Origin: Mesorhizobium australicum WSM2073
GTDB lineage: Bacteria; Pseudomonadota; Alphaproteobacteria; Rhizobiales; Rhizobiaceae
Reading direction: 5' to 3'
DNA: 64,000 nt
Assembly: GCF_000230995.2 (NCBI RefSeq)
Contig: NC_019973.1
Location: 5,656,001 to 5,720,000, forward strand
Shown here in pieces: positions 7,728-15,782 of this stretch. The notes beneath the pieces are model-generated. The model saw nothing but the letters and a program-made list of their open reading frames with translations, made no database searches and was not told the DNA's origin. How positions within the stretch are numbered: the first letter of the stretch is position 1; each line of letters opens with the position of its first letter. Position numbers and translations under genes: made by a program.

Positions 7728-7844
7728 ATGCAGCCTGGTGATATCATTGCGAACGCGTTTACAGCCGGGTTGGTCATCGTGTTGGTGGCAGTCGTGTTCC
7801 TGATTTTCGGGGCGCCGCTCTGGCCTGAACGAACGTCCGGATGA
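7728..7844 (+). CDS. single-pass membrane miniprotein, 38 aa
   Basis: ATG 7728 follows CACGGAGAGTGT, a fair ribosome site. The product is MQPGDIIANAF, then one hydrophobic helix (AGLVIVLVAVVFLIFG), then a short polar tail. Its TGA overlaps the ATG of the next small frame. Unknown function; similar in size and layout to the miniprotein at 2910-3023. Confidence 0.5.
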   Translation: MQPGDIIANAFTAGLVIVLVAVVFLIFGAPLWPERTSG

Positions 7845-7966
7845 TAATCATCCCGCCCGTCCATCGGATGACCACCGCCGCCATCAACAAAGCGGAGCCC
7901 GACCTTTCAACCAAGTTTGATTTGAGCATTGTGCGGCCAAGACCGCTTACCGATGAAGGGGCATGA
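7841..7966 (+). CDS. hypothetical 41-aa protein coupled to the membrane miniprotein
   Basis: ATG 7841 overlaps the TGA of the preceding gene (ATGA). The product is short and polar (RMTTAAINKAEPDLSTKFDL) with no recognised features. Coupling is its main support. Confidence 0.35.
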   Translation: MIIIPPVHRMTTAAINKAEPDLSTKFDLSIVRPRPLTDEGA

Positions 7967-8005
7967 GGGTTGCCGAGGACAAGTTATTGAAGCTACGGTC
8001 GCTCC

Positions 8006-8224
8006 TCATCGTTCCTCGCCACCGATCCCCATCGTCGGAAGCTTGGCGTATTTGTCGAACAATGCCAATTTCTTCGGATAGGTGAGGTGTGTGAGGTGAT
8101 GGCAACCGGAGCAATGATGTTGAGCGGCAGACTTAAACCAGCGCCCCGGCTTGACAAAACCCAATCCGCATTCCGAGCATCGGAATTCCATCTCAACTGA
8201 ATGCAGGCTCTCAGAGAGAGGCAT
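8006..8224 (-). CDS. zinc-ribbon hypothetical protein, 72 aa
   Basis: ATG 8224 is chosen because AGGAAGGA lies just upstream; a longer frame adds 13 residues. A CSEC pair and a CSGC pair (FRCSECGLGF, HHCSGCHHL) form a likely zinc ribbon. It is the last of three small minus-strand genes. Function unknown. Confidence 0.55.
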   Translation of the reverse strand: MPLSESLHSVEMEFRCSECGLGFVKPGRWFKSAAQHHCSGCHHLTHLTYPKKLALFDKYAKLPTMGIGGEER

Positions 8225-8234
8225 CTTGTCCTTC

Positions 8235-8423
8235 CTACAGCCGCTTGAACTCGGCAAGTCCAAGACGTATCCGCTGGCCTTCCGCGTAGGACAGGGCGAA
8301 CGATTCCAAATCGAATGAGCGGGTAAGCTCTTCGTCGTCGGCCACTATGCGGACGAACCATTCTCCGCCGGCCTCGGCCACCTCGACCCGAGGGGGCGCC
8401 ATGTTCGTATTCGCGCTTTCCAT
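8235..8423 (-). CDS. hypothetical protein, 62 aa
   Basis: ATG 8423 is preceded by GGGAGG. A small soluble protein with beta-strand character (RVEVAEAGGEWFVRIVADDE) and a closing helix (FALSYAEGQRIRLGL). It lies 10 bases upstream of the zinc-ribbon gene, so the two form a unit. Family unknown. Confidence 0.55.
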   Translation of the reverse strand: MESANTNMAPPRVEVAEAGGEWFVRIVADDEELTRSFDLESFALSYAEGQRIRLGLAEFKRL

Positions 8424-8531
8424 CGCAGCCTCCCAAGAAAGCAATGGTAATCGAAATCATTAAATCCGCATAGTCGGGGCCGCAGGGCGGGTACGAAACG
8501 TTCAGTCGTCGTTTGCTCAAGAAGGTGCGCG

Positions 8532-8717
8532 TTATTCGACGACGACAAGGAGCGGCTTGTGCTTTGGCTGCTCGTGCCAAATCACCTGCCGCAAGTCGCG
8601 CATGTCGACCTGCTGTCCACACGTCGGGCAGGTATAGAAGTTGTCGTCCTCATCGGCTGGCTGGCCGCCGTGCTGCTTGCCGGGAATGGGTGGTCCAATG
8701 TCGGATAGCTTCGCCAT
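8532..8717 (-). CDS. zinc-finger hypothetical protein, 61 aa
   Basis: The start at ATG 8717 removes an unconvincing 14-residue extension. A CPTC knuckle (YTCPTCGQQVDMRDLRQVIW) with downstream histidines (WHEQPKHKPL) suggests a zinc-binding fold. This layout occurs in many rhizobial hypothetical proteins. Function unknown. Confidence 0.55.
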   Translation of the reverse strand: MAKLSDIGPPIPGKQHGGQPADEDDNFYTCPTCGQQVDMRDLRQVIWHEQPKHKPLLVVVE

Positions 8718-8802
8718 AGCTGCCAAACATCCAATTCGCCTAAAATGTTCCGGAACCATTTTAGCGCATGCTAAATTGAATCCCAGTTTTGCGGGTCAGC
8801 TC

Positions 8803-9672
8803 ATGCGTCTGAAGTTCATCCGGCCAATGTTTCCCACGCTTGTCGAGGTGCCGCCGACAGGGGACAACTGGATTCACGGAATCAAGTACGATGGCTATCG
8901 GACGCAAATCACAATCGAGAACGGCACGGCCCGAGCGATCACGCGAAGGGGCTACGACTGGTCATCGACGTACAAGACGATTGTCGAGGCGGCGGCAACC
9001 CTTTCCCCAATTCGGCAATCATCGACGGCGAGGCAATCGTCCTCAATGGGAAAGGCGTGTCGGATTTCCATTCGCTTCGGTCCGCGATGCGATGGGCGCC
9101 GGATCGGATCATCTTCGTCGCCTTCGATCTGCTGTATCTGGACGGGGTCAACCTGCGCCCCGCACCTTTGCTGGAACGTCGGGAAAAGCTGCTCGGCCTC
9201 GTCGGGCCTGCCAGGGGCGCGATCCAGTACAGCCATCATGTGCATGGCGGCGGGGCCGACTTCTACGCCGCGGTTGATCCGCATGGGCCTTGAGGGCATG
9301 GTGTCGAAGCGGCCGGACAGTGTCTATCGGTCAGGCGATACCGAAGTGTGGCTGAAAACGAAATGCTACGAGGAAGTCGACTTTGAGGTTGCCGGCGTGC
9401 AGCGCAAGCCGGGATCGGCCCCACTCGCCTTGATGGCGACCCGCGATGCAGAACGCCGCTATGTCGGATCGGCAAACATCGCCCTGACCAAAGCCATGCG
9501 CGAACGCCTGTGGGCCAAGGTGCAGGAGGGGAAAGGCACGCCACCGAAGGGAGCCGACAAACCAGACGCCGAATGGATCAAACCTGGCCTTGTCGGACGT
9601 GTGAAAACCCTTAAGCGCGAAGACAAATTGCGCCATGCGACGTTGAGAACGATCCGCGAGGCGAAACCATGA
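8803..9672 (+). pseudogene. ATP-dependent DNA ligase (LigD/LigC type), two frameshifts
   Basis: The first frame from ATG 8803 has MFPTLVEVPPTGDNWIHGIK and the nucleotidyl-lysine motif KYDGYR (Lys28). Near 8990-9000 the reading moves to another frame (NPFPNSAIIDGEAIVL, FHSLRSAMRWAPDRIIFVAF, LLYLDGVNLR). Around 9270, one apparent extra C after GTTGAT returns it to the first frame, which finishes with GLEGMVSKRPDSVYRSG and WLKTK. The two shifts compensate, so the motifs of an about 290-residue NHEJ-type ligase are all present but not in one frame. Dead gene or assembly error cannot be separated here. Confidence 0.7.
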
Positions 9673-9884
9673 TACCGCAGCCCGAATCGCCCCCTGTGGC
9701 AATCGAGCCCACTGGCGAACTCGCAGGCTTGAAGCTCGTCCGAATGGCCATTGAGCAGGTATGCCCGCCCGGTGTGCTGCCGTCTGAGAAATGGGTGACG
9801 GGCTACTATGGCCCAGAGCCGATCTATGAAGGCGAGGCATTGGCCAAGGCGATCATTGAGACCGTGGAGCGCCTGACGAAGTAA
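9669..9884 (+). CDS. hypothetical protein, 71 aa
   Basis: ATG 9669 overlaps the ligase stop (ATGA), implying translational coupling with the ligase before it decayed. The product is soluble (GLKLVRMAIEQVCPPGVLPS, then EGEALAKAIIETVERLTK), with no recognised family. A 10-bp-stem hairpin starts directly after its stop. Confidence 0.6.
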   Translation: MIPQPESPPVAIEPTGELAGLKLVRMAIEQVCPPGVLPSEKWVTGYYGPEPIYEGEALAKAIIETVERLTK

Positions 9885-9918
9885 GCCCGCCGCTGAGGAC
9901 ACAATTACAGCGGCGGGC
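9885..9918 (+). terminator. strong hairpin, probable terminator
   Basis: Perfect 10-bp stem GCCCGCCGCT (9885-9894) / AGCGGCGGGC (9909-9918) directly after the stop of the preceding gene. It is followed by CTTGC rather than a T-run. Confidence 0.6.
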
Positions 9919-9950
9919 CTTGCACTTGCACCAGAGCTTGGATTTGAGGA

Positions 9951-10118
9951 GGGGAATCTCAACCAAGCACATTTCCAACTTCGATTTCAGAAACAGGTTC
10001 CAGCCCTACGAAAAAGATTAATCGCGGGTGGCCCGCCACCGGGTCTCGGAGCCAGTGGCGGGCCTTGCTTGGCTGTTTCAAGGAGATTTCCTTACCAAGC
10101 GCATTCCGAACTTCGACT
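9951..10118 (+). repeat. imperfect duplicated segment beside two hairpins
   Basis: The segment near 9961-9988 (ACCAAGCACATTTCCAACTT) recurs near 10093-10118 (ACCAAGCGCATTCCGAACTT). About 21 of 25 aligned bases are identical, and each copy follows a GCCCGCC hairpin, so hairpin plus segment seems duplicated as a unit. No intact gene lies in 9919-10211. Confidence 0.5.
10030..10064 (+). terminator. strong hairpin, terminator-like
   Basis: Perfect 10-bp stem GGCCCGCCAC (10030-10039) / GTGGCGGGCC (10055-10064), followed by TTGCTT. Confidence 0.55.
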
Positions 10119-10211
10119 GCGGACGCATGTTCCTCCCAGGTCGGTGCAAGAGTTTATGCGCCCGGTGGCAATCGACGCATTGCCAAGGGACCCCCAACAG
10201 GTCAACAGACC

Positions 10212-10457
10212 TTAAATCGGCTTTCCAGCGCGCAACATGGCCCGCGCAATTGCGAGTTGCGTTTCCAGCCTGGCGTTCTCTTTCTGAGCCTTATTGTCGG
10301 CAGCTATGAGCCGTTTCAGCGCCCGCAATGTCTCGCCTCGCGTCCATCCCGCCTCCAGCATGCAATCGACAATCACCTGAAAGCCTGGCTCCATGGCCTC
10401 CTGGCAGTCGATGGCTCGGTCCTGATAATCGTCCTGTCGCTTGGGCGGATTGACCAT
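10212..10457 (-). CDS. hypothetical protein, 81 aa
   Basis: A helical protein with FQVIVDCMLEAGWTRGETLR, ALKRLIAADNKAQ and a closing coiled stretch (ENARLETQLAIARAMLRAG). It lies 9 bases downstream of the gene at 10467-10706, so the two form a unit. No family recognised. Confidence 0.55.
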   Translation of the reverse strand: MVNPPKRQDDYQDRAIDCQEAMEPGFQVIVDCMLEAGWTRGETLRALKRLIAADNKAQKENARLETQLAIARAMLRAGKPI

Positions 10458-10466
10458 ATCTGATTC

Positions 10467-10706
10467 TCAGTTGGCGGGGCCTTTGGGCTTTTTCTCGGAC
10501 GTAGATCCGTCGAGGAGATCGAGAAATGAGTGCAACGCCTTCACCATCATCCGAGCGCCGTTTTCGCTCAGGGTGAAGGATCGCTTCCCCTCGGCAGTCA
10601 ACAGCCCGACCAGGCAGACCTCGGGATTATCGCGGTCATCGATTTCGATTGTGACGCCCGAGACCGCTGGCAGCATTACGTCCTTTGGCTTCTTCGGCAT
10701 CACCAC
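10467..10706 (-). CDS. hypothetical protein, 79 aa
   Basis: Begins with a basic tail, then a beta-rich core (SGVTIEIDDRDNPEVCLVGL, KRSFTLSENGARMMVKALHS) and a lysine-rich end. Complete small domain of unknown function, paired with the downstream 81-residue gene. Confidence 0.55.
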   Translation of the reverse strand: MVMPKKPKDVMLPAVSGVTIEIDDRDNPEVCLVGLLTAEGKRSFTLSENGARMMVKALHSFLDLLDGSTSEKKPKGPAN

Positions 10707-10776
10707 AACCTTGACTCGTTCTCACTCCGTTCCCATTTTGGGCGGGCCTCGATCCTTGTCAATGAGACGACCCTAA

Positions 10777-11496
10777 ATGTGTGGACGCGTTTTTGTAAAA
10801 TCGACCATCCCGGACATGGTACGGCGCTTCGAGTTCGCGCACCCTGGCGACGTTGAGCGTTTGGGCAACGGGTTCCCGGTCTGGAATGGCGCGCCCAGCC
10901 TGACCTATCCAATCATTGTACGTGAAGAGCTTTCCACGAGCATGGCCGGTTTCGTTTCTGCGAAGTGGGGGCTGGTTCCCGGCTGGGCGCGCGATGGCGG
11001 CGGGCGGCCACCGCCTGTCAATGCGCGGTGCGAGACGATTGCCAGCAACGGCATGTTCCGAAAAGCATACGCCGCGCGCCGTTGCCTGGTGCCCGTCGAC
11101 GGCTATTTCGAATGGCAAAAGCTCGATGTTTCGGGCAAGAAAAAGCAGCCTTACGCTATCGCAATGAAGGATGACGAGCCTTTTGCCATGGCTGGAGTAT
11201 GGGAAGAATATGCCGACAAGGCCACCGGCGAGTTGATCCGGACCTTCGCTGTCGTCACCTGCGAGCCTAATACGTTGATGGCGACGATCCATGATCGCAT
11301 GCCGGTTATTCTGGCGCCTGCCGATTACATGCGCTGGCTCGGACCGGAACTGGATCCACGCGACCTTATGAAGCCATATCCTTCGGAACTGATGAAGATG
11401 TGGCCGATTGACAGGAAGGTCGGAAGCCCGCGAAACAACACGCCGGACATCATTGACGAAATTGGTGTGGGACCAAACGACCTTTTCGACGTTTGA
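10777..11496 (+). CDS. SOS response-associated peptidase (SRAP/HMCES/YedK family)
   Basis: The protein starts MCGR, so Cys2 becomes the N-terminal residue that crosslinks abasic sites in single-stranded DNA. The other active-site parts are in place: Asn82 in PPVNARCE, Glu112 in GYFEWQ and His172 in ATIHDRMPV. Its 239 residues match the family. It would shield abasic sites at stalled forks. Such genes are often accessory paralogues on mobile elements; this one lies near the broken DNA ligase, so both may derive from a repair module. No operon partner overlaps it. Confidence 0.9.
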   Translation: MCGRVFVKSTIPDMVRRFEFAHPGDVERLGNGFPVWNGAPSLTYPIIVREELSTSMAGFVSAKWGLVPGWARDGGGRPPPVNARCETIASNGMFRKAYAARRCLVPVDGYFEWQKLDVSGKKKQPYAIAMKDDEPFAMAGVWEEYADKATGELIRTFAVVTCEPNTLMATIHDRMPVILAPADYMRWLGPELDPRDLMKPYPSELMKMWPIDRKVGSPRNNTPDIIDEIGVGPNDLFDV

Positions 11497-11563
11497 GCCT
11501 TTACACTGAACGGTCGCGGTAGGAATATTGTCCTCAGGTGGGCGACTCTCAAAAGGTGTCGCA

Positions 11564-11806
11564 ATGGCTAGGTCAAAACCCTCAAAGCAGTTATCACAGG
11601 CTGAAATCGAGCGCTTCCTGGTGGCAGCGGAAGCGCTGCACCTAAGCATCATCAAGCCGTTCATATCGCCACATTGCGACCACTACAGGCAGACGCGCGT
11701 CCTGCATGAGGTGCTGTTGAAGGCCGTGCGGGACGTCACCGGGAAAGAGGTCGAGTTCATCCGGTGGAACACCACTGGACCGATGCTGCCCCCTAAGGCT
11801 GGGTAA
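11564..11806 (+). CDS. hypothetical protein, 80 aa
   Basis: ATG 11564 follows AAAAGGTG. A helical, basic N terminus (SKQLSQAEIERFLVAAEALH) is followed by HCDHYRQTRVLHEVLLKAVR and FIRWNTTGPML. Possibly nucleic-acid binding from its charge, but no family is recognised. Confidence 0.5.
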   Translation: MARSKPSKQLSQAEIERFLVAAEALHLSIIKPFISPHCDHYRQTRVLHEVLLKAVRDVTGKEVEFIRWNTTGPMLPPKAG

Positions 11807-11828
11807 GCGCCTGGCGGCCGGGGATCGA

Positions 11829-12086
11829 TCAGGCCGAACCCGCAGAACTGACAATGCCCGCGATGCGGATAGCGACGGCATCAAGTCCGCCGTCGTAAAT
11901 TCTCGTGAGGACGTGTTCCGCAGTTTCAGCCCTTTGGCCAGTGCAACCGCGAAGGTCGCCACCGCCCAACCTTGCCGGCCTGTTGGCGACGCAATCCCAA
12001 ACTCCCCACAATCCGTCGCGCTCAACATGACAATAGAATCTGTGCTTGTGATTTTCCACGCAAAGTAAACCCCCCCGCATCCCCAT
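11829..12086 (-). CDS. hypothetical protein, 85 aa
   Basis: Short protein with FYCHVERDGLWGVWDCVANR followed by RAETAEHVLTRIYDGGLDAV. The arrangement of an aromatic strand region and one helix looks protein-like and recalls small rhizobial proteins of unknown role. The C terminus is short and polar. Convergent with the preceding gene. Confidence 0.45.
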   Translation of the reverse strand: MGMRGGLLCVENHKHRFYCHVERDGLWGVWDCVANRPARLGGGDLRGCTGQRAETAEHVLTRIYDGGLDAVAIRIAGIVSSAGSA

Positions 12087-12330
12087 TGGGGTCCAATCTA
12101 TCCAGGAAGGTGGTTAATGGGCCCGCATTTGCCGATCGCACTGTAGGCTGGCCGCAGTGGTCCGTCGCCGCACGGTGGACTCCTCACTGCACCGGCCATT
12201 CTCCACGACACCAGCGCGCGTCAGACGGCTGCCGATGCGGAATCGGCGAGATGCGGGAACAGAGTTCAGACGCCGACGTTTTTTCCCCAGGTCACGCGAT
12301 TTTGCGCGTGTAGAACTAACGGAGGTAAAA

Positions 12331-12615
12331 ATGAGCATCAAAATGCTTACGATGGGCGCGATGGCGCTCGCAGTGATGACGGGCTCAGCGCTGGCTGGCA
12401 GCAGCACCACTTCCGCGCTCGATGATCCTGCAAAGATGTCACCTTTCTTCACGGATGCCGGCATGAAAACCTTGAGGTCGGAAGCGGATTTCAAGACCGC
12501 ATGGATGTCCATGAAACCGGATGAACAAAAGGCGGTGCTGAAAGACTGCGGCGACACCACGCTCAACAAGTCGCACGCTGATTTCTGTGCCATGGCCAAG
12601 AAGATGGGCGGCTGA
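12331..12615 (+). CDS. small secreted protein, 94 aa
   Basis: ATG 12331 has an excellent ribosome site (AACGGAGGTAAAA); a longer upstream frame is arginine-rich and rejected. Residues 1-22 are a signal peptide ending ALAGS. The mature part (DDPAKMSPFFTDAGMKTLRS, EQKAVLKDCGDTT, FCAMAKKMGG) has two cysteines and is helical, like small periplasmic proteins common in rhizobia. Function unknown. A terminator follows. Confidence 0.65.
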   Translation: MSIKMLTMGAMALAVMTGSALAGSSTTSALDDPAKMSPFFTDAGMKTLRSEADFKTAWMSMKPDEQKAVLKDCGDTTLNKSHADFCAMAKKMGG

Positions 12616-12652
12616 GAATAACCGCTCTAGGCATTGTTCCCGAAACGTATTT

Positions 12653-12679
12653 GGCCCGTCCCTTAGGCACGGGCCTTTT
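12653..12679 (+). terminator. rho-independent terminator
   Basis: Stem GGCCCGT (12653-12659) / ACGGGCC (12669-12675) followed by TTTTC, 38 bases after the secreted-protein gene. Confidence 0.75.
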
Positions 12680-12740
12680 CTGCGGGCCATTCCCTTGCGA
12701 GCCATGTTGCTAAGCGCTCCCGTCGGTCTCGCTTTCCTCG

Positions 12741-12896
12741 TCAATCATCCGGACTGGCAGATAGGCATTCGTTTCTAGCCACTCCCTCAGCACGATCTGA
12801 ATGATACCGGCCGATGTTCATCTCGGCGGCGAGGGAGTTCAATGCGTCCTGTGTTGCTGGCTCTGGCGGGAGGCCGGCGACGTTCCGGAGGAACAT
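12741..12896 (-). CDS. possible 51-aa protein
   Basis: From ATG 12896 the frame encodes AGLPPEPATQDALNSLAAEM and NIGRYHSDRAEGVAR, which reads like a small structured protein. No ribosome site stands out and no family is recognised, so it may be a remnant. Confidence 0.3.
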   Translation of the reverse strand: MFLRNVAGLPPEPATQDALNSLAAEMNIGRYHSDRAEGVARNECLSASPDD

Positions 12897-12899
12897 GGC

Positions 12900-13701
12900 A
12901 ACAAGTGCCGCCTGATCCCGGAAAAAATAAAGCATATCTGGACAATGCCCCAGGACGTCAAATTGAGGGCCTGGCCTTGGAAGGAAAGGATCGTCTCAGA
13001 AGATCAACGTTGCCATTGAGGTGACACGCCGATGCTGCGTGTCGCCGCCAGTTTAGCGCGGTCCTCCGAAGTTGCCATCGATATCCCCCATCGTCTCATC
13101 CGAGAAAAGAGTGGCAGACCTGCATGCCGAGGATCGTCGACGGCTACGAATTGCAAGAGAGCAACCGCGCCAAGCCATCCCAATTAAGACGCTCGTGAAA
13201 TGACCGGTGCAGTGACTCAACGATTGCGCGACCTCGACCCGGAAACGAACGTCTGGCCTCGACAGCAAGGAGCGTGAGGCCCTCATCTGGGCTGGTTCAA
13301 CCCGGCACAGGCTTTTGACGCAAGAACGGACGGCAACTCGGAAACGCGGCTCCATTCATAGGGCCGGCGATCCCGCACTTATGCAACGCCCTACCTCATC
13401 GGACGTTCACTAAGCTAGAGGCGGGATTTGCGATTGAGTTCGATCGGCCCGCCCCTAGGAGGCCTGCGCGGCATATCTTCGTAACGCGATCACCCAGATA
13501 CACCGCTGGGCGGTAGACGCTTTGCGGAAGCGGAAACACAAATAACCCTAAAGAAAGACTTCCTGGCATTCATGTACCCGGTTCAATTTACCGAACTAGT
13601 CCGACCTCGATCACCAATCGCCTGTCCGAGCAGCGCTGTCACATGCGAGCGAGTTATTCTGGCCGAAGAGTTGGTGCAGTTCCCACACCTGCCAGCTAGA
13701 C
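12900..13701. other. about 800 bp without a recognised gene
   Basis: Only short, arginine-rich frames are open on either strand, and none has a good ribosome site or a family motif. The stretch may hold eroded genes. No RNA gene or clear repeat was seen. Confidence 0.4.
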
Positions 13702-14436
13702 CTAGACGGCCCTCTTGTTACCCCAGAGCAGAACATGCAGCTGCGGCAATACGCGGGCTTCGAACCATCTGTCTTGCGTCACCTTTTCGATCAGCCACTC
13801 CATGCGCCTCATGATTCCGGCAAGGTCGACAGCTGCGTCTTCCTCGCCACGGCGCGGTGGCGTGTGATTGCCGGGTTGCAGATAGACCGGGAGACTTGGA
13901 AATCGGGCGGCGGCGTCTTTGGCGAAGGCGTAGTCACTCTCGTCGAAAATGACGAGCTTGAGCACGACTTGCGGCTTCTCCCGCGCCGCTTCGATGCAAG
14001 CCTCGAATGCAACCCAATCGGTCCTCATTTCGCTCGACGGCGGCTTTGGGCTGAGGACCAGTACGTCAAGCTCGGCAAACCAGTCCTTGGCCACCGAAGC
14101 TTGGGTTTCCAGCGCGAAGCGGTAACCTTCAGCATGGCCCCGCTCGATTAGGCCGCCGAAGGGCTGAATGGCGGGGTTGCCGCCCGACAGGGACACCATA
14201 ACTGGCCGGGCGCCGGAAAGCGCAACCACGCTTTGCCACACCGCATCCACTGGCATCATCTTCCATTCATGGCGGAATTGGTTGTCAACCGCATGGAGGC
14301 TGTCGCACCAGGAACAGCGGTAGTCACACCCGCCGGTTCTGATGAAGACCGTCGGCAAACCGATGAGCACGCCCTCGCCCTGGATCGTCGGCCCGAATAT
14401 CTCGCTGACCCGAATTGCGGGCCGCGTGTCGGTCAC
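13702..14436 (-). CDS. queE: 7-carboxy-7-deazaguanine synthase QueE
   Basis: A radical-SAM enzyme that contracts 6-carboxytetrahydropterin to 7-carboxy-7-deazaguanine. The N terminus has the substrate-facing [20 protein letters not shown] and the cluster-binding CxxxCxxC (CDYRCSWCD); [10 protein letters not shown] is the SAM-contacting GGxP-like strand. The length of 244 residues is normal. Its ATG overlaps the queD stop (ATGA), completing a queC-queD-queE operon. The product feeds queuosine or deazapurine DNA modification; no tgt or dpd gene is in the window. Confidence 0.93.
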   Translation of the reverse strand: MTDTRPAIRVSEIFGPTIQGEGVLIGLPTVFIRTGGCDYRCSWCDSLHAVDNQFRHEWKMMPVDAVWQSVVALSGARPVMVSLSGGNPAIQPFGGLIERGHAEGYRFALETQASVAKDWFAELDVLVLSPKPPSSEMRTDWVAFEACIEAAREKPQVVLKLVIFDESDYAFAKDAAARFPSLPVYLQPGNHTPPRRGEEDAAVDLAGIMRRMEWLIEKVTQDRWFEARVLPQLHVLLWGNKRAV

Positions 14437-14789
14437 GGCCGGTACTCCGCCCAGGTTTTAGGGGTTTCGCTCACCCTCACGGCGGCGGTTTCCGGCAGCC
14501 GTGCCTTGCACCATTCATAGAAATGCCTGGCCAGGTATTCCGCTGTGACCTGCTCATGCGCGAGCGCGTCGTTGAGGTGCCGGTGGTCCAAGCTCTCGTC
14601 GATATAGTGTTTGAGCGGCGCCAGATCGTGATAGTCGCGCACGAAGCCGTGCGAGTTCAGCTCCTTGGCCGAAAGCTCCACTACGACGATGTAGTTATGC
14701 CCGTGCAGTCGCGCGCACTGGTGCTCGGGTGGCAAGGAGGTGAGCTGATGCGAGGCCGAGAAGTGGAATTCCTTGGTAATGCGGAACAT
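14433..14789 (-). CDS. queD: 6-carboxy-5,6,7,8-tetrahydropterin synthase QueD
   Basis: 118 residues with the zinc histidines of the family (FHFSASHQL, then LHGHNY) and the catalytic part HRHLNDAL. It converts dihydroneopterin triphosphate to 6-carboxytetrahydropterin. ATGA overlaps join it to queC upstream and queE downstream, so all three should be translated in step. Confidence 0.93.
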   Translation of the reverse strand: MFRITKEFHFSASHQLTSLPPEHQCARLHGHNYIVVVELSAKELNSHGFVRDYHDLAPLKHYIDESLDHRHLNDALAHEQVTAEYLARHFYEWCKARLPETAAVRVSETPKTWAEYRP

Positions 14790-15487
14790 CAGGCGCTCCG
14801 CCTCCGTAGCGCCTCAAGCCAGAAATCGGTGTCCTCATAGTCGGTCGGGTCGGCGTGCTGCGCCAGCTGAAACGCTTCGCGCCGCTCGACGCAGGTCCCG
14901 CACCGTCCGCAGTGACGTTCGCCGCCCTTGTAGCAGGACCAGGTCTGCGCAAATGGGGTCCCGTGCCTTGCTCCATCGCCGACGATGTCCGCCTTGGTGA
15001 GGTTCACATAAGGCGTATAAAGACGGATCTGCGCGTCTCCGTCGAGCGCTCGGTCCTGCATCGTCTGGAAAGCCTCGATGAAGGCCGGACGGCAGTCTGG
15101 ATAGATGAAATGGTCTCCGCCGTGAGCGGCCATCCCCACCGCTTCGAGCTGCTGCGCGGCGGCGAGTCCGAAGGCGATGGCCAGCATGATGGCGTTTCGG
15201 TTCGGCACCACCGTGATCTTCATGGTGTCTTCGGCGTAGTGGCCGTCCGGCACGTCGACACCATCGGTCAGCGCGGAGCCGCAAAGGCCGCGGCCGATTT
15301 GGCGGATGTCGATGATCTGATGCGCAATGTCCAATCGCTGTGCGCACAGCGTGGCGAATTTCAGTTCTTTACTGTGCCGCTGGCCGTAGTCGAAGGACAG
15401 CAGCCCGGCGAGTTCGTGCTCCGCTGCCACTTTGTGGGCAAGGGAAACTGAGTCCAATCCGCCGGAGCAGATGACGAGAGTCTTCAT
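14789..15487 (-). CDS. queC: 7-cyano-7-deazaguanine synthase QueC
   Basis: An ATP-dependent ligase forming preQ0 from 7-carboxy-7-deazaguanine and ammonia. The start at 15487 gives MKTLVICSGGLDSVSLAH with the PP-loop SGGLDS at the usual place; a longer frame is rejected. Four zinc cysteines lie near the C terminus (CYKGGERHCGRCGTC). 232 residues, normal. First gene of the que operon; the leader contains a long inverted repeat at 15569-15607. Confidence 0.93.
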   Translation of the reverse strand: MKTLVICSGGLDSVSLAHKVAAEHELAGLLSFDYGQRHSKELKFATLCAQRLDIAHQIIDIRQIGRGLCGSALTDGVDVPDGHYAEDTMKITVVPNRNAIMLAIAFGLAAAQQLEAVGMAAHGGDHFIYPDCRPAFIEAFQTMQDRALDGDAQIRLYTPYVNLTKADIVGDGARHGTPFAQTWSCYKGGERHCGRCGTCVERREAFQLAQHADPTDYEDTDFWLEALRRRSA

Positions 15488-15568
15488 CGTGGTATCCTTG
15501 TTTTGACCGGGTAAGGCTGCGACCGGAGATTTCTCTGCGCTCCCCCTAGCCCAGCCAGTCAACTTTGT

Positions 15569-15607
15569 GAACCCTGTGGCGCTGACTTGCCGGGTGCGGC
15601 AGGGTTC
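15569..15607 (-). promoter_or_regulatory. inverted repeat in queC leader
   Basis: Perfect 8-bp arms GAACCCTG (15569-15576) and CAGGGTTC (15600-15607) enclose a smaller GCCG/CGGC hairpin, about 80 bases upstream of queC. It could be a structured leader or an attenuating hairpin; it does not match the preQ1 riboswitch classes I can recall. Confidence 0.4.
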
Positions 15608-15782
15608 GCGACAGCGCGGAGCCTCCTCAGGGGCGGTGGGCGTGCCCCTCGCTTCCGGATCAGTCCGAATCGGACAGCACGATGGGCGGCAGAACCCCGG
15701 TTAGGATCGGTCGTCAGCCGACATCTGTGAACAAGCCGCATGCGTTGTTGCAATCACCCCTCTACTACCCGCAATTGCCGAC

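Noticed and set aside
13053..13355. 100-residue minus-strand frame
   Set aside because: Arginine/serine-rich, no ribosome site, no motif; treated as noise in an eroded stretch.
15488..15607. preQ1 riboswitch before queC
   Set aside because: The AAAAAACUA-type tail and loop pattern of preQ1-I are absent, and the hairpin does not fit classes II or III as I recall them.
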